Shown here: piece by piece, positions 16,458-26,287 of the stretch
Layout of the letters: each line of letters opens with the position of its first letter
Numbering within the stretch: position 1 is the stretch's first letter
Source of the DNA: Flavihumibacter profundi
GTDB taxonomy: Bacteria > Bacteroidota > Bacteroidia > Chitinophagales > Chitinophagaceae
Direction of reading: 5' to 3'
Length of the DNA: 64,000 nucleotides
Assembly (NCBI RefSeq): GCF_020076305.1
Contig: NZ_JAIQXE010000001.1
Coordinates: 1,922,001 to 1,986,000, forward strand
Translations under genes and position numbers: made by a program
Notes under the pieces: generated by a model
Databases searched by the model: none
What the model saw: only the letters and a program-made list of their open reading frames with translations
Told to the model about the DNA's origin: nothing

Positions 16458-19400
16458 TTAGAATTTTAAAGAAATGGTTGCTCCATAAAAACGTGATGGT
16501 GGTGCAGAGTCCAGACCAGTAATACCAACACCATTGTTATCAACACCGGAAGTGCTGTACTCAGGATCAGTATAGAGGTTATCCTTTGCCATCCACAGGA
16601 ACAAATTTCGACCCTGCAGGCTAATGGTAGCTCCTTTAAATACTTTGGTAGATGCCAGAGTTTTTGCAGGTATGTCATATGAAATAGACAATTCCCGCAA
16701 TTTCCAGAAATCACCATTAGTTACGTAGTTTGAAGTTACATCCCTGTTGATACCATCTGTCCAGAAACCGTTGTTACCATTTCCATTGGCAATTGCAACA
16801 GTTTTATTTTCAATATATACCCCTGGTTTGGTTGGGTCTTCATACACTGAATTCGGGTATACAAAGCTCTTCCTGTCGTAGGCAGCTGTCCTGAAACCGG
16901 TACCAGACCAGTCCATTTCTGTTCCCATACTATTGAAGATTTTGTAACCGGCGCGGTGTTCAAAGAGGAAAGCCAAACGGAAATTTTTGTAACGAACCTG
17001 GCCATCAAGGCTAAGCCTGTTTCTCGGTGTAGCATTTCCCAGAACAATAATCTGGTCAGTTTTTGAAGGCAAACCTGTGGTTGCGTCAACAATAACCTTC
17101 CCTTCAGTAGTCCTCTTATAATCAAATCCCATAATAACCGGAAAAGAATATCCTGCTACCGCATAAGAAGCACCGGATCCTGCTGCAGAAAGGGAAAGTT
17201 TAGGCAGGTCAGCACTGATATAGTTTACATTGTTTTCCAGGTAAGTATAGTTACCACCAACAGTGATGTTCCAGTCTTTATTCCTGAAAGCAACAACGTG
17301 GGCGGTTACCTCAGCACCTTTACTCTGGGTTTGACCTGTATTAGTTAACAAACTACTAAAACCGGTTGTGGTTGAAATAGAAGTCCTAACGGTTTGGTCA
17401 TCTGTTTTTGTATTGAAGAAAGTTACTGTAGAAGTGAAGCGATCAGAAAACAAGTTCAAATCAAAACCGGCTTCAAATCCCTTGGTAATTTCAGGTCTGA
17501 GGTTGTTGGACACCAACCCGTTGTCAACACCATAACCAGCTAAGGTTCCATAAGGGAAGCCATTGCTTGGAGAATAGGTAGGCATCAATTGGTAAGCACC
17601 AAAATTAACACCATCACCCAGGTTTACGTTACCGGTTTTTGACCAACCACCCCTAACCTTCAGGTAACTGATTACTTTGCTGGAATGGAGCATATCAATT
17701 GCATCACTGGCAATGAAAGATCCTTCAATAGATGGGTAGAAGAAAGAACGGTTAGCTTCAGCCAATCTAGAATCCCAGTCGTTACGGCCAGTCGCCTGTA
17801 AGAACAGGAAATTCTTATAGCCAATATTTATTTTTCCATAAGCACCATATTGCCTTGTCATATAATTGGACTCAGCTGCATATGGAGTACCAACCCCGTT
17901 GCTCACATTGAACAAATCAGGAATAATCAATCCATTTGCCGCGACATTTACATATTTCGACTGGTTCTGGTTGAATTGTCCACCAGCCACTATACCGAAG
18001 TTGAAATCACCCTGCCGCTTGTTGTATTGTGCAAACAGGTCAGTAACCAGGTTGGTTGTATAGGCCATTCCGTCAGAAACTGAAGCCGGGATATCAGATT
18101 TAGAACTCTGGTCTGTATTCTCAGCATATGTAGTATAATTGAAGGCACCTACAGTATTCTTACTCGAAGCATTCCTGGTAGAAATACCTTGGCGGGCAAC
18201 GAAATCCAAACCTTGGATCGGGGTATATTTTAACTCAATATTCGCAGTCAAATAATCATTCCGCTGTTTGGAACGGTAGTTATCTTTTGTGAAATAAGGG
18301 TTTTGGTACCATGGGTTATAGAAACCATTGGGATTTGCAAACTTATCAGTTTGCCAGTTTTTATATTTGGTGATATCCACGTTGGAAGGCATGTTCAGCA
18401 TATTACCATACATGCTACCTGTTTGGGTAGTGATATCATACCTGTTTTGTGTATAACCTGAAGAATAGGTAAACATTAAGGTCTTACCCAGTCTGCGAGT
18501 ACCGTTGATCCGAACGTTAGTCCTGTTGTATTTATCAGCAGGAGTAGTTCCTTCAGCAGAAACATATTGTCCGGATAAATAGAAAGTTGAATTCTCGTCA
18601 CCATTAGAAACAGAGAAATCAGTCTGGCTGGTCAGCCCTTTTTCCCAGAATTTATTATGGCCATCATTATAGGCATAAACTGCTGAGTCCTGGGATCCAT
18701 CTTCAAGGGGCGGTCCTAAGGGTCTTTTCACACCATCAAACCTTGGTCCATAAGACTGGTTTTCCAGGTAGTTGAAAACAGGATCACCACTTGAATTAAC
18801 ACCATAAGCAGTACCACCAGCACCAAATTCCCTTTGGATCTTTGGAAAGAAGGCCACTTGTTCCTGTGTTACAGTTTGAGAAAGACTAACACTTGTTACA
18901 CCTTTCTTTCCTTTTTTGGTAGTTACAATAACCGCACCGTTAGATGCCTGGCTACCATATAATGCTGCAGCACCGGCACCGTTCAACACTACGATATCCT
19001 CAACATCTTCAGGGTTAAGGTTACCCAGTACCGTGTTCGGTACCACTACGTTATCCAATACAACAAGTGCCTGGTTATTACCAGTCAAAGAGCGCTGGCC
19101 CCTTAACACCAAACGGTAGCTTGGGTTAACACCACCACCGGTTCCACTGATCTGGAAACCGGCAACTTTACCCTGCAGGCCACCGGCAACATTGGTTGCT
19201 TTTGCCTGGTTAAGCACTTCGCCTTTTACCTGGGTAGTTGCACTTCCAAGTTCTTTACGCCTTGATTTAAGACCACCGGCAGTAACAATTACTTCTTCCA
19301 TTACGGAACCGGTTAGTTTAACAGACACAATGCTCACCCCTTCAACAGATACTTCTTTAGTTCCGAATCCTGCAGAAGAAATGATAATTGCTGTTTCCTT

Positions 19401-19592
19401 GTCTACGTTAATCTTAAAATCACCCTGTGCATCGGCAGTAACCATGGTTTTCCCATCTTTTACCTTAACCGTTGCAAAAGGGATGGGCTGCCCTTTATCA
19501 TCAGTGACCTTTCCAGTCACTGTTTTTGCTTGCCCGAAGGATAGCCCGCATAACAACGTGGCCATCACTACCAGAGATAGGAGTTTTCTCAT
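16458..19592 (-). CDS. SusC/RagA-family TonB-dependent outer-membrane transporter
   Basis: A 1044-residue SusC homologue. The order is a signal peptide (LLSLVVMATLLCGLSFGQ), a carboxypeptidase-regulatory-like domain (TVTGKVTDDKGQPIPFATV), a short VEEVIVTAGG segment, the plug domain with LRGQRSLTGNNQALVVLDN and NDVE-type ILNGAGAAALYGSQASNGA, and then a 22-strand-type barrel. The chain ends in Phe (ATISLKF), as expected for a BAM substrate. It imports a ligand with energy from TonB-ExbBD. It is first of the susC-susD-DUF1735 operon. No sigma/anti-sigma pair or hybrid regulator is adjacent, so its control is not visible. Confidence 0.95.
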   Translation of the reverse strand: MRKLLSLVVMATLLCGLSFGQAKTVTGKVTDDKGQPIPFATVKVKDGKTMVTADAQGDFKINVDKETAIIISSAGFGTKEVSVEGVSIVSVKLTGSVMEEVIVTAGGLKSRRKELGSATTQVKGEVLNQAKATNVAGGLQGKVAGFQISGTGGGVNPSYRLVLRGQRSLTGNNQALVVLDNVVVPNTVLGNLNPEDVEDIVVLNGAGAAALYGSQASNGAVIVTTKKGKKGVTSVSLSQTVTQEQVAFFPKIQREFGAGGTAYGVNSSGDPVFNYLENQSYGPRFDGVKRPLGPPLEDGSQDSAVYAYNDGHNKFWEKGLTSQTDFSVSNGDENSTFYLSGQYVSAEGTTPADKYNRTNVRINGTRRLGKTLMFTYSSGYTQNRYDITTQTGSMYGNMLNMPSNVDITKYKNWQTDKFANPNGFYNPWYQNPYFTKDNYRSKQRNDYLTANIELKYTPIQGLDFVARQGISTRNASSKNTVGAFNYTTYAENTDQSSKSDIPASVSDGMAYTTNLVTDLFAQYNKRQGDFNFGIVAGGQFNQNQSKYVNVAANGLIIPDLFNVSNGVGTPYAAESNYMTRQYGAYGKINIGYKNFLFLQATGRNDWDSRLAEANRSFFYPSIEGSFIASDAIDMLHSSKVISYLKVRGGWSKTGNVNLGDGVNFGAYQLMPTYSPSNGFPYGTLAGYGVDNGLVSNNLRPEITKGFEAGFDLNLFSDRFTSTVTFFNTKTDDQTVRTSISTTTGFSSLLTNTGQTQSKGAEVTAHVVAFRNKDWNITVGGNYTYLENNVNYISADLPKLSLSAAGSGASYAVAGYSFPVIMGFDYKRTTEGKVIVDATTGLPSKTDQIIVLGNATPRNRLSLDGQVRYKNFRLAFLFEHRAGYKIFNSMGTEMDWSGTGFRTAAYDRKSFVYPNSVYEDPTKPGVYIENKTVAIANGNGNNGFWTDGINRDVTSNYVTNGDFWKLRELSISYDIPAKTLASTKVFKGATISLQGRNLFLWMAKDNLYTDPEYSTSGVDNNGVGITGLDSAPPSRFYGATISLKF

Positions 19593-19904
19593 GTTTGTGT
19601 GTGTTTAAAAATAGAAGTTGTGAAATTAGGGAGTAAATCCTTTGTTAAATTTGTTGAAAAGATAATTATTACGGTAAATAATATAGAAAGTGTATTACTT
19701 ATCAAATAACCATCATTCGAACTCCCATTTAACCAAGACTTAACTTTGCCATGGATTGCTGCATCCTTGTTAAAAAATCTCCAAAATCAGCTTGTATAAA
19801 AGCCAAATATTCTATAAAAATCATTCGGCCTGAAAGGATTAACCGGCTAATTTGGGACAATTCTTTTCTTTTCCCCCTTCAATTTGGCTTATTACCTTTG
19901 CGCC
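19593..19904. other. Intergenic region between susC and folD
   Basis: A 312-base divergent promoter region. It holds the folD promoter (19893-19900) and a second full TAnnTTTG match, TAACTTTG at 19741-19748. The latter is followed two bases later by an ATG at 19751, which opens a 91-codon frame overlapping folD; I do not accept that frame as a gene. No clear susC promoter and no repeat array were found. Confidence 0.6.
19893..19900 (+). promoter_or_regulatory. Bacteroidota -7 element for folD, near-leaderless
   Basis: TACCTTTG ends four bases before the folD ATG at 19905. Transcription starting about six to seven bases downstream would begin at or beside the start codon, giving a leaderless message. 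Confidence 0.6.
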
Positions 19905-20780
19905 ATGAAAATTTTAGACGGACAACTGGTCTCCCGGGCCACAAAAGACGAACTGAAAATCAAGGTTGCGCAACTGGTTACAGAGGGAAAAAAAATACCA
20001 CACCTGGCAGCCGTATTGGTAGGTAATAATGGCGCCAGTGAAACCTATGTTGGTGCAAAAGTTAAATCCTGTGAAGAAATAGGCTTTAAATCCACTCTGG
20101 TGCGCCTCGAAGAAAATATCAGCGAGAACAAATTACTGTCAGTCATAGAAGACCTGAACAACGATCCCGATATTGACGGAATCCTGGTCCAGCTTCCCCT
20201 GCCGAAACATATATCCGACGAAAAAGTGATCAATGCCATTCATCCCTCTAAAGATGTAGATGGTTTCCACCCTATAAATGTGGGCAAAATGGTCCAGGGA
20301 CTGGATACTTTTATCCCGGCTACCCCATATGGCATTATGCTGATGCTTGAATATTATAAGATCAATACCAAGGGCCTCCATGCTGTGGTGATTGGCCGTA
20401 GCAATATCGTTGGCCGCCCCATGAGCATCCTGCTTAGCCGCTCGGGCCAGCCGGGTAATTGCACGGTAACCCTTACCCATTCCCATACCCGCAACCTGAA
20501 GGAGCTTTGCGAGTCGGCCGATATTATCGTTGCCGCCCTGGGTATCCCCGAATTTGTAAAGGGGGATATGGTTAAGGATGGCGCGATAGTTATTGACGTA
20601 GGCATTACCCGCGTACCAGACCCATCAAAAAAATCGGGATTTGCCCTTAAAGGAGATGTTGATTTCGCTGAAGTTTCACCAAAATGCAGCTTTATCACCC
20701 CGGTACCCGGAGGCGTTGGCCCAATGACCATCGCCGCCCTGATGAAAAACACCTTTAAGGCCTGCGTTGATAAAAACTAA
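19905..20780 (+). CDS. folD: Bifunctional methylenetetrahydrofolate dehydrogenase / cyclohydrolase
   Basis: A 291-residue FolD, interconverting 5,10-methylene- and 10-formyl-tetrahydrofolate for purine and formyl-Met synthesis. Diagnostic segments are [16 protein letters not shown] with catalytic Lys54, [12 protein letters not shown], the NADP site [14 protein letters not shown] and [10 protein letters not shown] near the C-terminus. The ATG at 19905 is chosen because family homology starts there and the promoter is immediately upstream. queE begins 36 bases after its stop and may be co-transcribed. Confidence 0.96.
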   Translation: MKILDGQLVSRATKDELKIKVAQLVTEGKKIPHLAAVLVGNNGASETYVGAKVKSCEEIGFKSTLVRLEENISENKLLSVIEDLNNDPDIDGILVQLPLPKHISDEKVINAIHPSKDVDGFHPINVGKMVQGLDTFIPATPYGIMLMLEYYKINTKGLHAVVIGRSNIVGRPMSILLSRSGQPGNCTVTLTHSHTRNLKELCESADIIVAALGIPEFVKGDMVKDGAIVIDVGITRVPDPSKKSGFALKGDVDFAEVSPKCSFITPVPGGVGPMTIAALMKNTFKACVDKN

Positions 20781-20805
20781 CCGACACATATATATTATAT
20801 ATATC

Positions 20806-20820
20806 ACAATTATTAATTGT
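20806..20820. repeat. Perfect 7-base inverted repeat at the queE start
   Basis: ACAATTA and TAATTGT flank a single T at 20806-20820 and overlap the proposed TTG start of queE (20817-20819). It could be an operator or an AT-rich chance palindrome. Confidence 0.35.
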
Positions 20821-21425
20821 CAGTCTTGAAAACATTGCCCGTTATGGAATCCTTCTACACCCTGCAGGGGGAGGGATATCACCAGGGCCGGGCTGCATAT
20901 TTTATACGGCTCGGTGGCTGTGACGTGGGTTGTGTATGGTGTGATGTGAAAGATTCCTGGGATGCTGATAAACATCCCCAGGTTCCAATAGACCAGATTG
21001 TTGCAGAGGCTGCAGCTTTCCCGGGAAGACTGGCTGTTATTACCGGCGGCGAACCGCTGCTGCACCAATTGGATGAACTTACCCTCGCCCTGAAGGCAGC
21101 CGGATTTGAAACTAATATTGAAACTTCGGGCTCCAGCCCGATGAGTGGACACTGGGACTGGGTTTGCCTTTCCCCGAAGAAATTCAAGTTCCCCCTGCCC
21201 GAAGTTGTTGCTGCTGCCGATGAATTGAAAGTGGTCATTTTTAACAAATCGGATTTTAGCTGGGCTGAACAATATGCTTCCCAGGTAAAGCCCGGCTGCA
21301 AACTTTATCTCCAGCCAGAGTGGGATAAAAAAGACCAGGTAATGCCCCTTATTATTGATTACATAAAGAACCACCCCAAGTGGACATTGAGTATTCAGAG
21401 CCATAAATATATTAACGTACCATAA
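20817..21425 (+). CDS. queE: 7-carboxy-7-deazaguanine synthase QueE
   Basis: A 202-residue radical SAM enzyme of the short QueE type. The [4Fe-4S] cysteines are in GGCDVGCVWCD (Cys35, Cys39, Cys42; CX3CX2C spacing, as seen in QueE) and the substrate region reads ESFYTLQGEGYHQGRAAYF. It converts 6-carboxy-tetrahydropterin, the QueD product, to 7-carboxy-7-deazaguanine on the route to preQ0 and queuosine. The start is given as TTG at 20817; an internal ATG at 20844 would remove nine residues. A heptad array begins two bases after the stop codon. Confidence 0.92.
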   Translation: MSVLKTLPVMESFYTLQGEGYHQGRAAYFIRLGGCDVGCVWCDVKDSWDADKHPQVPIDQIVAEAAAFPGRLAVITGGEPLLHQLDELTLALKAAGFETNIETSGSSPMSGHWDWVCLSPKKFKFPLPEVVAAADELKVVIFNKSDFSWAEQYASQVKPGCKLYLQPEWDKKDQVMPLIIDYIKNHPKWTLSIQSHKYINVP

Positions 21426-21427
21426 GG

Positions 21428-21455
21428 CGTAAGCAGTGAACGGTAAGTCGTAAAT
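21428..21455 (+). repeat. NGTRARY heptad array, four units (locus 2)
   Basis: Four contiguous units at 21428-21434, 21435-21441, 21442-21448 and 21449-21455, starting CGTAAGC and ending CGTAAAT, in the sense orientation of queE. It lies immediately after the queE stop. No clear terminator follows before the next gene. Confidence 0.8.
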
Positions 21456-21561
21456 TGGTTTTATAGGTAATTTGAGACAGGCCAGTATAGGACTAGCATA
21501 TGGTAAATTCGCGATCCACTAATTTGGCCTAAATTTCGTTCTACTACTATTATTGTCACCT

Positions 21562-23478
21562 ATGCAAAAGCACATTATACCCATATTATTCTTTTTCCTA
21601 CTGACTTCCCCAATTTTCGCCCAGGTATACAAGCCCGAAAAAGTAAGTCCCAAAGCAGTTAAGCTCTACCAGGAGGGAATCCAGCTGGCAGAAAACAACC
21701 TTTTCAGGGAAGGCATTGCCAAACTGCAACAGGCAGTGGGCATTTATCCGGGCTATGCAGACGCATGGTTATCTATTGCCGGAATGTATGGCGAACTCAA
21801 AGATTATGACAATTCCATCTTAAATTACCAGAAAGCGGAAGCGATTGACTCAGACTATTTCCGTGATTACAACCTGCCGTATTCCATAAACCTTGCCGGC
21901 AAAGGCCGTTTCGAAGATGCCCTGCATGCCGTGAACCGCTTCATGACCGTCAATAACCTTAATGAAGCCAGCCAAAGGGCAGCTGCTTACCGGCGCCGCT
22001 GTTACCAGTTTGCCATTGACCAGGCAAAAAATCCGGATATCGCTAATTACATGTTCAGCCCGGTTAACCTGGGCGATAGTGTAAACAGTGCTGTCTCTGA
22101 ATATTACCCAGCCCTAACCATCGATAACCAGCAACTGATTTTCACCCGCCGGGTAAATAACTATAATGAAGACTTTTATGAAACCAGGCGCAATGGCAAT
22201 AATTGGAGTGCGGCCCGTGGACTTACCGGCATGATCAACTCAAACCTGAATGAAGGGGCGCAGTCAATCTCCCAGGATGGCGAATGGCTGATATTCACAG
22301 GCTGCAATTTTCCTGAAGGCATGGGCAGTTGCGACCTGTATATTTCTTACCTCACGCCTGATGGCTGGAGTGAACCAGAAAACCTGGGTAACAAAATCAA
22401 TACGGATGCCTGGGAATCTGCACCCAGCCTTTCACCCGACAAACGCGATCTCTATTTTGCCAGCCGCCGGCCCGATGGGTATGGTGGCAGTGATATTTAT
22501 GTAAGCCACCTCTTACCAGGCGGCCGGTGGAGTGAACCTGAAAACCTTGGTCCTGAAATCAATACCAGCGGGGATGAAAGTTGCCCGTTTATCCATGCCG
22601 ATAACCAGAGCCTGTATTTCACCTCAAACGGATTGACCGGTTATGGTGGTGACGATTTGTTCATGGCCCGTAAAGGGCCAAAAGGCAGTTTCAGCCTGCC
22701 CCGTAACCTTGGTTACCCCATCAACACCATAGAAAACGAAGGCAGCCTGGTGATTACTGCTGACGGCAGCACCGCTTATTATGCAAGCGACCGAAGTGAC
22801 AGCAGAGGCGGACTCGATTTATATACTTTCACCATGAGGCCCGACGTTCGCCCGATAAAAACCCTTTGGGTAAAAGGTCGGGTACTGGATGCGAAAACAA
22901 GTAAAGGATTGCCTTCAGCTGTTGAACTAACGGACATAAGCACACGACAATTGGTTAGCAGGATCCAAACAGACGAAACAGGCAACTACCTGATCACATT
23001 ACCTGTTGGCAGGGACTATGCCTTTAATGTAAACCGGAAAGGCTACCTGATCTATTCTGAAAACTTCCCGCTAAGTGAGAAAGCGCCTGATTCAACCTAT
23101 CATATTGATATACCGCTGCAACCCTTAACGGCCAATGCAACCGTAGTACTGAAGAATATTTTCTTTGATATTAACAGCACCAACCTGGGCAATAATTCTG
23201 CTGCAGAACTTGACCAGCTGGTACATTTGCTTAAAGAGAACCCAACACTCCAGATACAAATAAACGGGCATACTGATAATGTGGGAAAGGCAGCGGATAA
23301 CCTGACACTTTCCAATGGCCGTGCACAATCTGTTGTAGCCTACCTCATCAAAAGTGGCATCGATGCCAAAAGGCTTAGATTCAAGGGATTTGGTGCTACC
23401 CAGCCCATTGCTGATAATACAACAGAAGAAGGCCGTGCAAGCAATCGCCGCACAGAATTGAAGGTTGTGGCAGATTAA
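21562..23478 (+). CDS. OmpA-family protein with TPR, PD40 and carboxypeptidase-like domains
   Basis: A 638-residue envelope protein. The order is a signal peptide (IIPILFFFLLTSPIFAQ), TPR-like helices (about residues 25-125), WD40-like PD40 beta-propeller repeats (about 160-420, with SQDGEWLIFTGCNF, SPDKRDLYFASRRPDGYGG and TADGSTAYYASDRSD), a carboxypeptidase-regulatory domain (about 435-510) and a C-terminal OmpA peptidoglycan-binding domain with INGHTDNVG and ALGATQ-type FKGFGATQPI. This is the architecture of PorE-type and other T9SS-linked periplasmic proteins. The ATG at 21562 is chosen over an in-frame TTG three codons earlier. Whether it is PorE itself is not shown by the sequence. Confidence 0.85.
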   Translation: MQKHIIPILFFFLLTSPIFAQVYKPEKVSPKAVKLYQEGIQLAENNLFREGIAKLQQAVGIYPGYADAWLSIAGMYGELKDYDNSILNYQKAEAIDSDYFRDYNLPYSINLAGKGRFEDALHAVNRFMTVNNLNEASQRAAAYRRRCYQFAIDQAKNPDIANYMFSPVNLGDSVNSAVSEYYPALTIDNQQLIFTRRVNNYNEDFYETRRNGNNWSAARGLTGMINSNLNEGAQSISQDGEWLIFTGCNFPEGMGSCDLYISYLTPDGWSEPENLGNKINTDAWESAPSLSPDKRDLYFASRRPDGYGGSDIYVSHLLPGGRWSEPENLGPEINTSGDESCPFIHADNQSLYFTSNGLTGYGGDDLFMARKGPKGSFSLPRNLGYPINTIENEGSLVITADGSTAYYASDRSDSRGGLDLYTFTMRPDVRPIKTLWVKGRVLDAKTSKGLPSAVELTDISTRQLVSRIQTDETGNYLITLPVGRDYAFNVNRKGYLIYSENFPLSEKAPDSTYHIDIPLQPLTANATVVLKNIFFDINSTNLGNNSAAELDQLVHLLKENPTLQIQINGHTDNVGKAADNLTLSNGRAQSVVAYLIKSGIDAKRLRFKGFGATQPIADNTTEEGRASNRRTELKVVAD

Positions 23479-23536
23479 CCGTTTTTTCACGCTGGCAGGA
23501 ACTGATCCGGAAGGTTATTTTTAACCAAAAGACCTT

Positions 23537-24646
23537 ATGCCTTCCGAAAAAATGTTCCAGGTTGCACTTACTCTTGTACCTCATATCGGATATGTACATG
23601 CGAAAACACTGGTGGAACATTTCCATAGTGCTTCCGCCATATTTTCTGCGAACATACGGGAACTGGAATCCCTTGAAGGAATAGGTGAAATAAGGGCCAG
23701 GTCTGTCAGGCAGTTCCAGAAATTTGGCGACTGCGAAAAGATATTGCAGCAGGTAGAAGCACATGAACTTGAGACCCTTTTCCTTGGGGATGAAAATTAT
23801 CCGCCCCGTTTGATGAACTGTTATGACCCACCCACACTGTTGTATTGCAAAGGAAATATTTCACTGAAGAACCAGCGCACGGTGGCCATCATCGGAACCC
23901 GGCACCATAGCGAATACGGCCGGCAGCAAACTGAGAAATTCGTAAAAGAACTGGCGCAGAAAAATATAACAATTATCAGTGGCATGGCTTATGGAATAGA
24001 TGGACTGGCCCATAAATCGGCCATCAAGTATGGGTTGCCTACCATTGGCATACTGGCACATGGGCTTGATGCCATTTATCCCCCGGAACATTATAGTTTG
24101 GCCAGGGATATATTGAAACAAAATGGAGGTCTGCTTACAGAATTCCCGATCGGGGTCAAACCCGAGAAACACCATTTCCCTATTCGGAACCGGATCGTTG
24201 CGGGACTAAGCGAGGCTGTTGTAATAATGGAAACCGGCATTAAAGGCGGCAGTATGATCACCGCATCGCTTGCCACGGGTTACCATAGTGAAGTCTATGC
24301 GTTCCCAGGCAGGGCGGGTGATACAAAAAGCAGCGGCTGCAATTTGCTGATCAGGAAAAACAAGGCAACACTTATAACCGATGCGGCTACATTCCTGACC
24401 GAAAAAGCCTGGGGTGATGGAAGCGCTAAAGCAGGGGTCCAGACACAAATTCCCCTGCCATATGACCTGGATCCGGCCGAGAATATTATTTTGCATTTGC
24501 TGAGTGTACATGCGGTTTTACCTATCGATGAGCTTTATATTAAAACAGGTCTAAGCGCAGGCATGGCAGCCTCGGCGATATTGTCGCTGGAGTTGAAAAA
24601 TATCATAGAAATGATGCCGGGAAAGCGTTACAGGCTTTGCACCTAG
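23537..24646 (+). CDS. dprA: DNA processing protein DprA
   Basis: A 369-residue DprA, which loads RecA on incoming single-stranded DNA in transformation. The N-terminal helix-hairpin-helix part includes LESLEGIGEIRARSV. The Rossmann-like core shows VAIIGTRHHSEYGRQ, IISGMAYGIDGLAHKSAI and ETGIKGGSMITASLATGY. The C-terminal winged-helix (DprA_WH) region covers roughly the last 60 residues. It starts 58 bases after the OmpA-family gene. Complete family length, so natural competence genes may exist elsewhere. Confidence 0.95.
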   Translation: MPSEKMFQVALTLVPHIGYVHAKTLVEHFHSASAIFSANIRELESLEGIGEIRARSVRQFQKFGDCEKILQQVEAHELETLFLGDENYPPRLMNCYDPPTLLYCKGNISLKNQRTVAIIGTRHHSEYGRQQTEKFVKELAQKNITIISGMAYGIDGLAHKSAIKYGLPTIGILAHGLDAIYPPEHYSLARDILKQNGGLLTEFPIGVKPEKHHFPIRNRIVAGLSEAVVIMETGIKGGSMITASLATGYHSEVYAFPGRAGDTKSSGCNLLIRKNKATLITDAATFLTEKAWGDGSAKAGVQTQIPLPYDLDPAENIILHLLSVHAVLPIDELYIKTGLSAGMAASAILSLELKNIIEMMPGKRYRLCT

Positions 24647-24664
24647 ACTTTTCAAAAAAATGAT

Positions 24665-24696
24665 TTGGCGCGAATTTACCGGCTGCACTATCTTTG
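24665..24696 (+). promoter_or_regulatory. guaB promoter, leaderless type
   Basis: TTG at 24665-24667 and TATCTTTG at 24689-24696 are 21 bases apart, matching the Bacteroidota -33/-7 pair. The ATG at 24700 lies three bases after the -7 element, so the transcript is predicted to start at or next to the start codon. Confidence 0.7.
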
Positions 24697-24699
24697 CAC

Positions 24700-26202
24700 A
24701 TGGCAATAAGAAAGAACTCCACCCCCCACCTGGATCTGTCACACAAATTTTTTGGAGAAGGGCTGACCTTCGATGATGTTCTGCTGGTTCCTGCTTACTC
24801 GCAGGTTTTACCCCGCGAAGTAAATATCAAGACCAGACTCACCAAAAGTATTAGCCTGAATGTCCCGATGCTCTCAGCAGCTATGGATACAGTAACTGAA
24901 GTCAACCTGGCCATTGCACTGGCCCGGGAAGGCGGTATCGGTATTCTCCATAAAAACATGAGTATTGAAAGGCAGGCCGAACAGGTTCGCAAAGTAAAAA
25001 GAAGTGAAAGTGGCATGATTATCGACCCGGTAACCCTGCTGGAAGACGCCACAATCAGTGACGCCCTTCGCCTGATGAAAGAAAATAAAATCGGTGGTAT
25101 ACCCATCATCGATAAGAAGAATAAACTGATGGGGATTCTCACGAACCGAGACCTTCGTTTTGAAACCGTTCGCTCTAAAAAAGTGAGCGAAGTGATGACG
25201 AAAACAAACCTGGTTACTGCACCCGAGGGCACCGACCTGAAGAAAGCGGAAAAAATCCTGCAACAATATAAGATCGAAAAATTACCGGTGGTTAAAAAAG
25301 ACGGCACATTAGCCGGACTGATTACTTACCGCGATATACTGCAACTGCAAAGTTTCCCGCACGCCAATAAAGATGGTTATGGCAGGCTGCTGGCAGGTGC
25401 CGCAATTGGCATTACCAAAGATATGCTCGACCGAGTTGCCGCCCTGCAGCATGTAGGCGTTGATGTTATTACCTTAGACAGTGCCCATGGTCATTCAAAA
25501 GGGGTTATAGAGGCCCTTAAAAATGTAAAAAAGAATTTCAAGACACTCCAGGTTATCGCCGGAAATGTGGGTACAGCAGAAGGCGCAAGGGCGCTGGCAG
25601 AAGCCGGAGCGGATTGTGTAAAAATTGGAATTGGCCCGGGGTCTATCTGTACAACGCGAATCGTTGCAGGATCCGGTGTTCCACAACTCACGGCTATCAT
25701 GGAAGCCTACAGCGCATTAAAGCCATTAGGTATTCCGTTGATTGCGGATGGTGGTATCCGTTATACAGGCGATATGGTGAAAGCCCTTGCTGCCGGTGCC
25801 GATTGCGTAATGATGGGTAGTATTTTCGCCGGTGTGGAAGAGAGTCCGGGTGATACCATCATTTATGAAGGCCGAAAATTCAAGGAATACCGTGGTATGG
25901 GATCTATTGGCGCCATGGCCCAGGGTTCCAGCGACCGCTATTTCCAGGATGTCGAGGATGACATTAAAAAACTGGTACCAGAAGGCATTGAAGGCCGGGT
26001 AGCCTATAAAGGATACCTTAAAGAAGTGGTAGCACAATTTGTAGGCGGACTTCGGGCTGGTATGGGTTATTGTGGTGCCAAAGACCTGGAAACCCTGCAG
26101 TCTTCTGCACGCTTTACCAAAATCACCAATGCCGGCATGCAGGAAAGCCATGCTCACGATATCGATATCACAAAAGAAGCACCGAATTATTCCCGTAAAT
26201 AA
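24700..26202 (+). CDS. guaB: Inosine-5'-monophosphate dehydrogenase
   Basis: A 500-residue IMPDH, converting IMP to XMP with NAD, the committed step to GMP. The barrel begins with [13 protein letters not shown]. Two CBS domains are inserted at about residues 95-215 ([33 protein letters not shown]). The catalytic loop [15 protein letters not shown] holds the nucleophilic Cys near residue 317, and the flap region reads [10 protein letters not shown]. The start at 24700 avoids the TTG inside the promoter. A perfect hairpin follows 39 bases after the stop, before lnt. Confidence 0.97.
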   Translation: MAIRKNSTPHLDLSHKFFGEGLTFDDVLLVPAYSQVLPREVNIKTRLTKSISLNVPMLSAAMDTVTEVNLAIALAREGGIGILHKNMSIERQAEQVRKVKRSESGMIIDPVTLLEDATISDALRLMKENKIGGIPIIDKKNKLMGILTNRDLRFETVRSKKVSEVMTKTNLVTAPEGTDLKKAEKILQQYKIEKLPVVKKDGTLAGLITYRDILQLQSFPHANKDGYGRLLAGAAIGITKDMLDRVAALQHVGVDVITLDSAHGHSKGVIEALKNVKKNFKTLQVIAGNVGTAEGARALAEAGADCVKIGIGPGSICTTRIVAGSGVPQLTAIMEAYSALKPLGIPLIADGGIRYTGDMVKALAAGADCVMMGSIFAGVEESPGDTIIYEGRKFKEYRGMGSIGAMAQGSSDRYFQDVEDDIKKLVPEGIEGRVAYKGYLKEVVAQFVGGLRAGMGYCGAKDLETLQSSARFTKITNAGMQESHAHDIDITKEAPNYSRK

Positions 26203-26241
26203 CCAGTTAGCATAACCTAACCAAATGGTTAAATAGCAGAC

Positions 26242-26273
26242 AGTTTGAATGGTTATCTTTAACCATTCAAACT
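26242..26273. promoter_or_regulatory. Perfect 14-base hairpin between guaB and lnt
   Basis: Arms 26242-26255 and 26260-26273 are exactly complementary around the loop TCTT. There is no T-tract on the plus strand, so it is a poor intrinsic terminator. A -7-like TATCTTTA (26254-26261) is centred in it, raising the alternative of an operator for lnt. Confidence 0.55.
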
Positions 26274-26287
26274 AAAATGCTGTTGTC

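Noticed and set aside
19751-20026. 91-residue frame beginning two bases after a TAACTTTG element
   Set aside because: It runs into folD in another frame, has no domain or composition typical of a protein, and the folD product is fully supported. The TAACTTTG element may be a second promoter for folD instead.
21478-21530. tRNA-like stem after queE
   Set aside because: A six-base AGGCCA/TGGCCT pair exists, but there is no acceptor CCA context, no anticodon arm and no T-arm consensus.
21553-21561. TTG start of the OmpA-family gene
   Set aside because: The ATG at 21562 gives a standard signal peptide directly, so the three extra codons are not needed.
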